DNA from: Flammeovirga kamogawensis
GTDB lineage: Bacteria > Bacteroidota > Bacteroidia > Cytophagales > Flammeovirgaceae
NCBI RefSeq assembly: GCF_018736065.1
Contig: NZ_CP076129.1
Span: forward strand, 1,439,501 to 1,503,500
Length of the DNA stretch: 64,000 nt
Direction of reading: 5' to 3'
Shown: piece after piece, positions 57,201 through 64,000 of the stretch
Layout of the letters: every line of letters starts with the position of its first letter
Numbering within the stretch: position 1 is the first letter of the stretch
Notes under the pieces: model-generated
Seen by the model: only the letters and a program-made list of their open reading frames with translations
Databases searched by the model: none
Told to the model about the DNA's origin: nothing
Made by a program: the position numbers and the translations under genes

Positions 57201-57265
57201 TCAATGTCTGTTGCAAAAGAAAAAATAGGAAGCAGTAATAGAATAATAAAGTGATGTAGTTTCAT
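54254..57265 (-). CDS. Hybrid histidine kinase / response regulator / AraC regulator with periplasmic TPR sensor
   Basis: A 1003-residue one-protein two-component system. It has a signal peptide (1-18), a periplasmic TPR-like helical sensor (~40-400), a coiled coil, and one transmembrane helix (441-460). The kinase follows, with phospho-acceptor His507 in HAISHEFKTPL, N-box SNAIKYS and G-boxes DNGNGI and TGLGLSI. The receiver domain has Asp798 in ITDLMMPEMDG and Lys850, and the C-terminal AraC-type DNA-binding domain spans ~905-995 (FSIEELANIMCMSRNHLYRK, IAYDTGFNSVSYFNTSFKEYFG). The layout is that of the hybrid two-component regulators of Bacteroidota glycan loci, but with TPRs in place of the usual beta-propeller sensor. 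It lies between the sulfatase locus and the beta-glucoside operon, either of which it might control (inference). Confidence 0.93.
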   Translation of the reverse strand: MKLHHFIILLLLPIFSFATDIELIDKTVLKNQDFIKYDQLNNVEKSYYSALQQIKARNYDACLKSFDSLLQQNIDTKLEIAIYYHSARVKRDSRNYQEAYDYYTKCTEYTNEHNNAYIAKSIFFQGAMKNKLFQYEEATELLKKGINKSIIEKDTLLLYSYYYEMLSVTRSQSNYYEAMNYGLKGSELALTQKNENQKARFDFAIGIISQNLNDYKKAREYFKKAEDVFKKDKASYQLALLYYNQYIIAKDSDGQIKINKLDAAKKMFSEIGVQQFDNKILLEYAYIYFKIQKNNELGYKYLVQLQEKFDNSNISEEIKARTNYYFAIYEGNNGYLNKALKYCEAADKLYPNKNGAYYQTFLRTYSKILKKAGNYKKSLTVLEKYNKLIDQRYVENAEYKIAKIQADYRIKEEQLKEEQEFRIEVAKQAQLVEEKDFKAKGLFIILALMLVFLSVLGFTISKIKKINKELSNKNQEINSQNDQLAKSSNELKKLNELRINFFHAISHEFKTPLTLIKAPTDLLLLDNISGQKEHINQILRNTNKLMGLVNQLLQLGRLQSQQKVIDFEWVDFEKLNRRILFAFESLAKKENIIIKSLFHSETKFGFIDIEAYESILNNLISNAIKYSKGSEINILGELQRDQLVIKVIDNGNGIEEKHLPHIFDTYYVAKENNEISTGLGLSITKELTKQLNGTIGVSSKIGKGTEFILNIPVELHNSYNNGELVKEEKQETSIQLQNDGTNEGIKHDKHILIVEDNDDIRKYLKLILETNYKIKEARNGIEGLEKINEEIPDIIITDLMMPEMDGITFSKEVKSNPIASHVPIIMLTAKDDEDTKLTALEEKVTDFLSKPFNHNELLLKIKNTLEYTENLQKKYVKYAVQSDTIVELPNVDQQFIEKLNIALENEINNADFSIEELANIMCMSRNHLYRKIKGLLGLSPSNYIKQYRLEQSLTMVKSTLEPFSNIAYDTGFNSVSYFNTSFKEYFGKTPSECREASNQKKES

Positions 57266-57350
57266 TTAATAAAGCAGCGAAGTTTAAAAAAGAGCGTAGC
57301 CTAACTACAAACTACCTAATAAAATTTCAATTATCAAAAAAAGTTAAAAT

Positions 57351-57382
57351 GAAAAAAGGGGCATGCTGTGCTCATGCCCCTT
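57351..57382 (-). terminator. Minus-strand intrinsic terminator or attenuator upstream of the sensor gene
   Basis: A GC-rich perfect 10-bp stem (57356-57365 with 57373-57382, loop 7) is followed on the minus strand by TTTTTT. It lies 86 bases upstream of the sensor kinase start and downstream of no annotated minus-strand gene, so it either ends a small RNA or attenuates the sensor transcript. Confidence 0.7.
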
Positions 57383-57503
57383 AAGATAGTTGTTTCTCTG
57401 TGCGTAAAATGAAGTTAGTCAATTAAGTAGAAAAAGTAAGTTCAAGCTGAACTATTATTTCTTATATGTCATTATAACCAAAAAAATCCTTTCTGTGTTT
57501 TGA
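57351..57503 (-). ncRNA. Candidate small RNA or regulatory leader
   Basis: Hypothetical transcript of about 150 nt, bounded by a -7-like TACATTTG at 57517-57510 (no good -33) and the terminator at 57351-57382. It carries the AGTTCA-AGC-TGAACT palindrome near its start. Only a five-codon open frame is visible, so it does not look protein-coding. The call rests on position and pattern. Confidence 0.3.
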
Positions 57504-57896
57504 TCTATTCAAATGTAGCAGGATAAATTACGATTGCATTTTTATTATGTAACATCTACTTTAAATTATGTATTTACAATGTTATTAATACTCTTTTTTT
57601 ATTTTTTTTAAGTGATTTTTATATGTGTAAAAAATTGTAAATAATTGAAAATAAGTAATTTGAGTATTTTTATTTAAATGATTATATGTTTTATGAGAAT
57701 TACTAAATTAAATAGATCAAATTCATTTTTTTTATTGATTAATAAAAAAGAAGCTGTTTTTGTAAATGAAAATGTTATTTTTAATAGTAGTATTACTTGA
57801 GCATTTAGAATTTTTAAGCAATCTATTTGACTGTTTACATGAATTAAGTGTCATTCTACTATCAAGAACTAAAATTATATAGTCAAATTAATTATC

Positions 57897-59393
57897 ATGA
57901 AAATCTTATTAACTGTTTTCTTTATAACATTTCATTCTGTTTTCGTCTTCTCCCAGAGTATTCATGGAGTAGTATACGATGAAGAATCAAAGGAAACATT
58001 ACCATTTACAAGTATCACCATATCTTCTAGTAAAACAGTGGGTACGGTTTCTAATAAAGAAGGGCGTTTCAAAATACATGAAAATCTCTTTGCAGAAAAC
58101 GATACAATTATTTTTAGTTATGGTGGGTATGCTACAGAAAAAATTCCTGTGAAGAAGCTAGGAAAGGAGAATAAAATTTTCCTTCATCCAAGTATTATTG
58201 ATTTGAAAACGGTAGAGATATCTGCGAATGCTAAAAGTTTAACGCCAAAAGATATTATGAAAAGAATTGAAGATAATTTTGAAGATAATTATCCTAAAAC
58301 TCTGAATAAGCAGACAATTTTTTCTCACAATTATAGTATCACAAAATTTTTAGATGATGATCCCCTTTCGCTTAAGAAAACCAATTTTGAAGGGTTAGAT
58401 AGAGCAACAATTGAGAGGGTGGTCGAAATGATGCCAAAACAATTTGTTGATTATAATGATATGAAGTTTAATTTCTTTCAGAATGATGATGAAACTAAAA
58501 TAGAACCAATTCAAGGCCTTTCATTGGAAGAAAGCTCAATGGAAAAAATTGGAGATCAAATAACGGAAGAATTGGATGTTTTTATAAAAGATATTGAGAA
58601 GAGTTTAACCGAAGAAGATGTATACTACAAATTTAGAACAGGCATAATTTCATCGAAATTAGATATGGAAGCAGAAGATACAGTAGATACTCAAGCTATT
58701 GATAGTGGATTTTACCGTATACCCGTAAAATATATTAATTCTTCTGTAAAAGAAATAAATAAGGAATATGCTAGTGTAGAAGGAGATAACTGGGAATTTG
58801 TAACTAAACCTGGCAAATATAAATACGAGATGGAGGGTGCGAATATGTTACAAGATGAAGTTGTTTATAAAATTAGTTTTACACCAAAAAGTGGAGGCCT
58901 ATTTCAGGGAACAATGTATGTTTCTGTAGATACTTATGCTATTTTACAATTAGATTTCGAATATGCAGAAGGGAAAAGAGGTACTAATATTCATTTATTT
59001 GGTATAGGTTATACAGAGAATTTTAAGAAAGGGAGGGTAATGTTTGAAAAAGATGCAAACGATAAATATTACCTAAAATATATCTATAAAGAAGAAGATT
59101 TGGAGTTTTCTGTAGAACGGAATTTTTCAATAGTAAAAAAGAAAAAGCGTTTTATGATGGATAAGAAACTGAATGAAATAAAAATGACAGCAAATATTAA
59201 GATGTCATCATCAACCATTCAAGAAGCTTTAATTCTAAATAGATCAAGCATTTCTCAAAGTGAGTTTGACTCTTTTTCTGAACCACGAAAAATGAAGATT
59301 ATAAAAAAGGTATCTAATGATGCTAATTTCTGGGAAAATGGAACTGCTTTAGTGCCTACCAAAGAATTAGAAGAGTATAAAAGACAAGATTAA
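57897..59393 (+). CDS. Exported protein with carboxypeptidase-regulatory-like domain
   Basis: A 498-residue protein with a signal peptide (1-20, ending FVFSQ). An N-terminal carboxypeptidase D regulatory-like Ig domain (~21-105) has the landmarks IHGVVYDEESKETLPFTSIT, GTVSNKEGRFKI and FSYGGYATEKIPV. Then LTPKDIMKRIEDNFEDNYP marks the linker usual in DUF5686-type outer-membrane proteins. The rest (~130-498) is a mixed region with beta strands (GGLFQGTMYVSVDTYAILQLDFEYAEG) but no long barrel, so it may be a truncated or periplasmic relative of those proteins. It is transcribed alone and closed by a strong terminator. Function unknown. Confidence 0.75.
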   Translation: MKILLTVFFITFHSVFVFSQSIHGVVYDEESKETLPFTSITISSSKTVGTVSNKEGRFKIHENLFAENDTIIFSYGGYATEKIPVKKLGKENKIFLHPSIIDLKTVEISANAKSLTPKDIMKRIEDNFEDNYPKTLNKQTIFSHNYSITKFLDDDPLSLKKTNFEGLDRATIERVVEMMPKQFVDYNDMKFNFFQNDDETKIEPIQGLSLEESSMEKIGDQITEELDVFIKDIEKSLTEEDVYYKFRTGIISSKLDMEAEDTVDTQAIDSGFYRIPVKYINSSVKEINKEYASVEGDNWEFVTKPGKYKYEMEGANMLQDEVVYKISFTPKSGGLFQGTMYVSVDTYAILQLDFEYAEGKRGTNIHLFGIGYTENFKKGRVMFEKDANDKYYLKYIYKEEDLEFSVERNFSIVKKKKRFMMDKKLNEIKMTANIKMSSSTIQEALILNRSSISQSEFDSFSEPRKMKIIKKVSNDANFWENGTALVPTKELEEYKRQD

Positions 59394-59395
59394 TT

Positions 59396-59436
59396 GAAAA
59401 AGAAAAGGTGCTAAATAACTTAGCACCTTTCTTTTT
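59396..59436. terminator. Bidirectional intrinsic terminator
   Basis: A perfect 11-bp stem (59404-59414 with 59420-59430) is flanked by T-rich tracts on both strands. It serves both the plus-strand gene ending at 59393 and the minus-strand phosphorylase gene ending at 59454. Confidence 0.85.
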
Positions 59437-59453
59437 AGTTAGAAGTTGATAGT

Positions 59454-61937
59454 TTAGTTAACTGATAACTCTTCAATTTCTTTGTTACTTGCAATTTTAG
59501 GCTCACCCATAATTACTTCAACACTATGATTACCTGCTGGTAAAACAGGAATAATATTTCCTTCTATTTCTTCTCCATTTACAATAATAGCTGCAACACC
59601 TTTAGAAACACCGTTTGGGTTCTTGATTTCGATGTTATAGGTAGCTCCTCTAAATTTTCGATCTACTTTGTAACCCTTCCATTCATTTGGAATACATGGG
59701 TCAATCATTAAACCATTGTAATCTGGATTAATACCTAAAATATATTGTACAACTGCATAGAAATTCCATGCTGCAGTACCTGATAACCAAGAATTTTTAC
59801 CCTCACCAGGTTTATAGGCATCTTTACCTGCAATCATTTGGCAATATACATAAGGTTCAACTTTATGAAGATCTTGTACTTCTTCTAAATAAGCAGGAGA
59901 TATTTGCTTATAATATTGCCACGCTTCGTTGCCTCTGCCAAGTTTAGTTTCGCCAATCATAATCCATGGATTATTATGACAGAAAATACCTGCATTTTCT
60001 TTATAGCCAGCAGGGTATGTAGAGATTTCACCGTATTCAATTTTATATTCAGTAAAGGCAGGATTGTTTAAAACAATACCATATGGAGTATCTAACCTTT
60101 CTTTCACACTGTTCAACGATTTTTCAACCATTCCTTCTTCAATGCCAATTTCAGCCATAGAACACCATCCTTGAGATTCTATAAAGATTTTTGCTTCTTC
60201 ATTTTCATTAGAACCAACTTTCTTACCATAATAATCATAAGCACGTAGGTACCATTCTCCATCCCATCCTTTTTCTTTCACAGCTTCAATCATGGTATCA
60301 ACATAAGCAGTTGCACGTTTTGCTTCTTCTGTTTTACCTAGTTCTTTACACAATTCAATGTAATCTTTACCGTAAACTACAAACAGGCCTGCAATCATTA
60401 AAGATTCAGCTTTAGAGCCTGTAGTATTGTTTTCTGTAGTTTGGAAAGATTCGTTAGGATCGTTTGAGAAACAATTTAGGTTTAAACAATCATTCCAATC
60501 TGCACGCCCAATTAAAGGTAGTCCATTAGGGCCTAAATTATTGATTACGTGATTAAATGAAATTGTTAAATGATCAAATAACGTTTTAGCTAAAGCAGGG
60601 TTGTTATCAAAAGGAACCATCTCATCTAAAATAGAGAAATCTCCACTTTCTTTAATGTAACTAACAGTTCCTAAAATTAACCACATTGGGTCGTCATTAA
60701 AACCACCACCAATAGCATCATTTCCTCTTTTTGTTAGAGGTTGATATTGATGATAACAACCACCATCAGGGAATTGTGTTGATGCAATATCAATAATTCT
60801 TTCTCTTGCTCTTTCTGGAATTTGGTGTACAAAACCAATTAAATCTTGATTTGAATCTCTGAAACCCATTCCTCTGCCAATGCCTACTTCAAAGAAAGAA
60901 GCAGAGCGAGACATATTAAAGGTTACCATACATTGGTACTGGTTCCAAATATTAACCATTCTATTCAATTTATCATCTTCGTGCTCAATGTTAATCACAG
61001 ATAATAAATTTTCCCAATAACTTGCTAATTCAGCAAGAGCAGCATCAACTTTCTCAACAGTATCAAACTTATTGATAAGTGCTTTTGCTTTTGTTTTATT
61101 AATAACACCTTTACTTTCCCACTTATCATCCTCGGCATTTTCAACATAACCTAGAATAAAGATTAAATCTTCTGATTGACCAGGAGCAAGTGTAATTTCT
61201 TTGTAATGAGAAGCGATTGGAGACCAACCATGAGCTTCTGAATTACGAGGAGCACCATCTAAAACTGCTTGAGGGTTAGAAAACTCATTGTATAAACCAA
61301 TAAATGATTCTCTATCAGTATCAAAACCATCAATTTCACTATTCAAGTGATAAAATGCATAATGGTTACGGCGTTCTTTATATTCTGTTTTATGGTACAA
61401 TGTAGCACCATCAATTTCAACTTCACCAGTGTTTAAGTTACGTTGTAAATTGTTTTGGTCGTCTTCAGCATTCCATAAACACCATTCGTTATAAGAGAAT
61501 AGCTTAAATGTTTTTGGTTCAGAAGAAGTGTTGGTCAGCGTCATTTTCTGAATTTCTGCCCAATTTCCAAGAGGTACAAACATTGTTACCTCTGCTTCTA
61601 AACCATTTTTTTCGCCTTTAATTTTAGTATAACTTAAACCATGACGACATTCATAACTATCAAGTTCTGTTTTTACAGGTTTCCAGCCTGGAGACCACAT
61701 AGTATCTCCATCTTTAATATAAAAATAACGACCGCCATTGTCCATAGGGACATTATTATATCTGTATCTATTTAGACGACGAAATTTAGCATCTTTGTAA
61801 AAAGAATATCCTCCTGCCGTGTTAGAAACCAATGAGAAAAAGTCTTCATTACCTAAATAATTAATCCAAGGGAATGGAGTAGCTGGGTTTGTGATAACAT
61901 ATTCTTTGTTGCTATCATCGAAAAATCCGTATTTCAT
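59454..61937 (-). CDS. GH94 phosphorylase, probable cellobiose phosphorylase
   Basis: An 827-residue cytoplasmic enzyme (no signal peptide) that splits a beta-linked glucoside with inorganic phosphate, most likely cellobiose to glucose 1-phosphate and glucose. The start [21 protein letters not shown], the (alpha/alpha)6-barrel motifs [25 protein letters not shown] and the catalytic acid Asp483 in [10 protein letters not shown], plus [11 protein letters not shown], all match GH94. The length fits cellobiose phosphorylases better than chitobiose, laminaribiose or cellodextrin members, but specificity cannot be proved by reading. It follows the GPH transporter gene by 48 bp and shares a terminator at 59396-59436. 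Confidence 0.9.
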   Translation of the reverse strand: MKYGFFDDSNKEYVITNPATPFPWINYLGNEDFFSLVSNTAGGYSFYKDAKFRRLNRYRYNNVPMDNGGRYFYIKDGDTMWSPGWKPVKTELDSYECRHGLSYTKIKGEKNGLEAEVTMFVPLGNWAEIQKMTLTNTSSEPKTFKLFSYNEWCLWNAEDDQNNLQRNLNTGEVEIDGATLYHKTEYKERRNHYAFYHLNSEIDGFDTDRESFIGLYNEFSNPQAVLDGAPRNSEAHGWSPIASHYKEITLAPGQSEDLIFILGYVENAEDDKWESKGVINKTKAKALINKFDTVEKVDAALAELASYWENLLSVINIEHEDDKLNRMVNIWNQYQCMVTFNMSRSASFFEVGIGRGMGFRDSNQDLIGFVHQIPERARERIIDIASTQFPDGGCYHQYQPLTKRGNDAIGGGFNDDPMWLILGTVSYIKESGDFSILDEMVPFDNNPALAKTLFDHLTISFNHVINNLGPNGLPLIGRADWNDCLNLNCFSNDPNESFQTTENNTTGSKAESLMIAGLFVVYGKDYIELCKELGKTEEAKRATAYVDTMIEAVKEKGWDGEWYLRAYDYYGKKVGSNENEEAKIFIESQGWCSMAEIGIEEGMVEKSLNSVKERLDTPYGIVLNNPAFTEYKIEYGEISTYPAGYKENAGIFCHNNPWIMIGETKLGRGNEAWQYYKQISPAYLEEVQDLHKVEPYVYCQMIAGKDAYKPGEGKNSWLSGTAAWNFYAVVQYILGINPDYNGLMIDPCIPNEWKGYKVDRKFRGATYNIEIKNPNGVSKGVAAIIVNGEEIEGNIIPVLPAGNHSVEVIMGEPKIASNKEIEELSVN

Positions 61938-61985
61938 AGTTTTATAATTTTGTATTCTTATTTAATATTTTTGATAATTAGAGTT

Positions 61986-63644
61986 TTAGAGTTGAATCAT
62001 CTCTTTTTCTAAAACTTCTTGATTATTACTGTTTTCTTGTAACCTTCTTCTATTTAATTCTTGAGAAATCTCTGAAAGTTTTTCATCTCCTAAAGGATAA
62101 ATCAACATTAAAACAGCTGTTATAACAGCAATTACTGCAGGAATCCAACTCATTAACATTATAATACCTGGAACAGCTTCTCTTACAGATTCCAGATCTA
62201 AGCCATTATAGTTATAGGCAGTTAATACAAAACCTATAATTGCACCTGCTATACCTCCACCAAATTTTGTTGCAAAAGAACCTGCTGAATAAATAAGCCC
62301 TGTTGCTCTTCTTCCATTTTTGTATTCTGAGTAATCTGCTGCATCACCTAACATTACAAAGAATAGGGTAGGGAAAATTGCAGCAGAAAATTCGGAAATA
62401 ATTCCGAGTACAAAAATACTTGCAATATCAACTTCGCTACAGAAGTAGAGTAATGAGTTTACTCCACCAGAAAAAATTAAAGAATAAATAAACAACCGTT
62501 TCTTTCCAAACTTTTTACTTAAAGTTGCTGTAATCATAGCACCTGCAATAGATGCTAGCGTTAACCCAACCATATAAGAAGCGGCAAGTAGCTGATCTTG
62601 AATGTAGTGGGTGAAATATATAACTACAATGCCTTGCTTAATAGAATTGTAGACATTAAAAAGTAAACCAATACCTAAAAGAACTAACCAAGGTTTGTTT
62701 CGAATCAAATCTCTGATATCTTTCTTTAAATTACTTTTTTGAGCTTTTGGAGGTTTAACACGTTCTTTAGTGCTATAAAAAGTAATGACCATGAATAATG
62801 TCAGGAAGGCAGACATTAAATACATAGAATAACTGTACCCTTTCTTTTGGTTAATTAGAGAAATACTTTCTGCATTTAGGTTGTCTTCTCCTTCAACTAT
62901 AAAGCTATATTTCTCACCAGCATTCATTTTAAAACTTTTAGATGTAGCAGGTACATCATCTAAAGCTGTTAAATCATCTGTCCATTTAAAAGTAGCAATT
63001 CCATTTTGTGTTTTGATATTTGCATTTTCAACATCATTGGGAGAAGTAACCGCAACAACATATGTATCTACCCCTGCAGGTGTTATTTTTATATCTGGAT
63101 TTACATTACCAAACATTGCAACTAAATATAGTAAAGCCCCTTGGACAAGCATTCCACCTGCAAAAGCACCAACCATTCTAAAAGAGCCAATTGATGTTCT
63201 TTCTTTATCATTTCCAGTCATAACGGCCATTAAGGCGCCGTATGGAATGTTATTGGCAGTGTAGATTAGTGTGAAAAGAATATATGTGGTATATGCATAA
63301 ATAAGTTTTCCTGTATCAGATAAATCTGGAGCAGTAAATAATAATGAAAGAATTACACCTAATGGAATTGCAGTCCATAATATCCATGGTCTAAATTTTC
63401 CATATTTTGAATTTGTTCTATCACCAACAATACCCATAAATACGTCACTTACACCATCACTTGAACGTGCAACTAACATAAGTACACCAACAGCTGCAGG
63501 TGCAATACCAAAAACATCGGTATAAAAAATAAATAAGAAAGTAGCTACGCCACGCCAAGCAATATTGGCTGCGCCATCACCTAATGAATAGCCAATTTTT
63601 TCGAAAATCGAAATGCTATTAGTATTTGCTTTGTTATTCATCAT
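61986..63644 (-). CDS. GPH-family sugar:cation symporter with large periplasmic-type insert
   Basis: A 552-residue major-facilitator transporter of the glycoside-pentoside-hexuronide:cation group (MelB-like). Its signatures are GYSLGDGAANIAWRG, ARSSDGVSDVFMGIVGDRTN and KYGKFRPWILW in the first half, and GDAADYSEYKNGRRATGLI in the second. Twelve helices can be traced. Between the helix ending near residue 179 and that starting near 270 there is an extra ~90-residue hydrophilic, beta-rich segment, which makes the protein longer than the ~450-500 usual in the family. The neighbouring GH94 and GH3 genes suggest uptake of a beta-glucoside. Start at the double Met (MMNN), either codon possible. Confidence 0.9.
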   Translation of the reverse strand: MMNNKANTNSISIFEKIGYSLGDGAANIAWRGVATFLFIFYTDVFGIAPAAVGVLMLVARSSDGVSDVFMGIVGDRTNSKYGKFRPWILWTAIPLGVILSLLFTAPDLSDTGKLIYAYTTYILFTLIYTANNIPYGALMAVMTGNDKERTSIGSFRMVGAFAGGMLVQGALLYLVAMFGNVNPDIKITPAGVDTYVVAVTSPNDVENANIKTQNGIATFKWTDDLTALDDVPATSKSFKMNAGEKYSFIVEGEDNLNAESISLINQKKGYSYSMYLMSAFLTLFMVITFYSTKERVKPPKAQKSNLKKDIRDLIRNKPWLVLLGIGLLFNVYNSIKQGIVVIYFTHYIQDQLLAASYMVGLTLASIAGAMITATLSKKFGKKRLFIYSLIFSGGVNSLLYFCSEVDIASIFVLGIISEFSAAIFPTLFFVMLGDAADYSEYKNGRRATGLIYSAGSFATKFGGGIAGAIIGFVLTAYNYNGLDLESVREAVPGIIMLMSWIPAVIAVITAVLMLIYPLGDEKLSEISQELNRRRLQENSNNQEVLEKEMIQL

Positions 63645-63680
63645 TAATAGTTTAATAAATAGTTATGTTTAGAGATGTAG

Positions 63681-64000
63681 TTATAATTTTTGTGAATCAG
63701 ATAAGACAAAATCTTTAGTAAATCCGCCGCAATTTATTTTGAAATCACCAGCTTCTAATAACGGTTTGTTATTATGACCAATGAACGATAATTCTTTAAT
63801 TGGAAGTGAAAATTGAACGGTTTTTGATTCACCCGCTTTTAATTCAACTTTTTTAAATCTTCTCAACCGTTTTACTGAAGGAGACAAAGAAGCAACTAAA
63901 TCTGTAGTGTATAATTGAACAACTTCTTTACCTTTTCTATCACCTGTATTAGTTACTTTTATACTTACTTCTATAGACTCATCAGGAGAGTAATTATTTT
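63681..64000 (-). CDS. C-terminal end of a GH3 beta-glycosidase (partial, cut by window edge)
   Basis: The minus-strand frame stays open through to the window end, so the 5' part lies beyond base 64000. The visible ~106 residues are the fibronectin-like domain that closes family 3 glycosidases: IEVSIKVTNTGDRKGKEVVQ, the segment LVASLSPSVKRLRRFKKVEL, then KAGESKTVQFSLPIKELSF and LEAGDFKINCGG. The catalytic domains are not in view. GH3 members of this type are beta-glucosidases or related exo-enzymes. The gene ends 36 bp before the GPH symporter gene, so the three genes form an operon for beta-glucoside use (inference). Confidence 0.85.
   Translation of the reverse strand, partial: NNYSPDESIEVSIKVTNTGDRKGKEVVQLYTTDLVASLSPSVKRLRRFKKVELKAGESKTVQFSLPIKELSFIGHNNKPLLEAGDFKINCGGFTKDFVLSDSQKL

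Larger units (their letters stand above)
57266..57896. other. 631-base divergent intergenic region
   Basis: No gene is supportable. It contains a minus-strand terminator hairpin (57351-57382), an exact palindrome AGTTCA-AGC-TGAACT (57439-57453), and a minus-strand -7-like TACATTTG (57517-57510). The half nearest the plus-strand gene at 57897 is extremely AT-rich and shows no clear promoter. Confidence 0.5.

Noticed and set aside
63681-63887. Reading the last minus-strand frame as a complete 68-residue protein starting at 63887
   Set aside because: The codon there is TTG and the frame stays open to base 64000 with strong GH3 C-terminal homology upstream of it. It is the tail of a larger gene.

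Overview
The window is AT-rich DNA with Bacteroidota hallmarks: several proteins end in type IX secretion (T9SS) C-terminal sorting domains, promoters fit the TTTG-N19-TAnnTTTG pattern, and many products are family types largely seen in Bacteroidota (DUF3857, DUF5777, DUF2490, an MG2/plug protein, a hybrid sensor-AraC regulator). Sulfatases, a GH2 beta-galactosidase and secreted beta-helix proteins suggest a marine polysaccharide degrader of the Cytophagales type, for example Flammeovirga-like. That genus-level guess is inference. I saw no rRNA, tRNA, CRISPR array, transposase or phage gene.

Layout. (1) 0.3-14 kb: cell-envelope genes. These are a SUMF1-domain protein with a T9SS partner, a secreted TPR-CHAT protein, an alkaline phosphatase, two unknown exported proteins, an MG2/plug protein, a DUF2490 barrel and a MORN-repeat protein. 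(2) 14-18.6 kb, minus strand: DUF4291 and a tandem DUF3857/transglutaminase pair in which the second member has lost the catalytic triad. (3) 18.9-30.2 kb, minus strand: an energy module, nifJ-rnfC-rnfD-rnfG-rnfE-rnfA-small Cys-rich protein-fnr-rnfB. Pyruvate oxidation by an oversized PFOR would feed low-potential electrons to the Rnf complex (NADH plus an ion gradient) and to a ferredoxin-NADP reductase (NADPH). (4) 31-37.5 kb: an orphan small protein, an outer-membrane barrel, a cytochrome c/YceI/OB-fold/DUF5777 operon behind a promoter covered by twin palindromes, cysK, and a T9SS protein.

(5) 38.2-53.5 kb, plus strand: a polysaccharide-degradation locus with three sulfatases, two beta-helix proteins and a GH2 enzyme. 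Two of its proteins carry repeat tails and T9SS signals. No SusC/SusD pair is present in this stretch. (6) 53.6-57.3 kb, minus strand: a TPR-sensor hybrid histidine kinase/AraC regulator whose stop codon abuts the start of an Asp/Glu-racemase-like protein. (7) 57.9-59.4 kb: a carboxypeptidase-regulatory-like protein. (8) 59.4-64 kb, minus strand: the end of a GH3 glycosidase gene (cut by the window edge), a GPH-family sugar symporter and a GH94 phosphorylase. Together these look like uptake and phosphorolysis of beta-glucosides such as cellobiose.

The observations I rate highest are the integrated PFOR-Rnf-FNR operon with its NqrM-like candidate maturation protein and enlarged PFOR, the twin-palindrome promoter at 34577-34616, the enzyme/pseudoenzyme DUF3857 pair, and an orphan minus-strand terminator upstream of the hybrid sensor gene that may mark a small RNA or attenuator.
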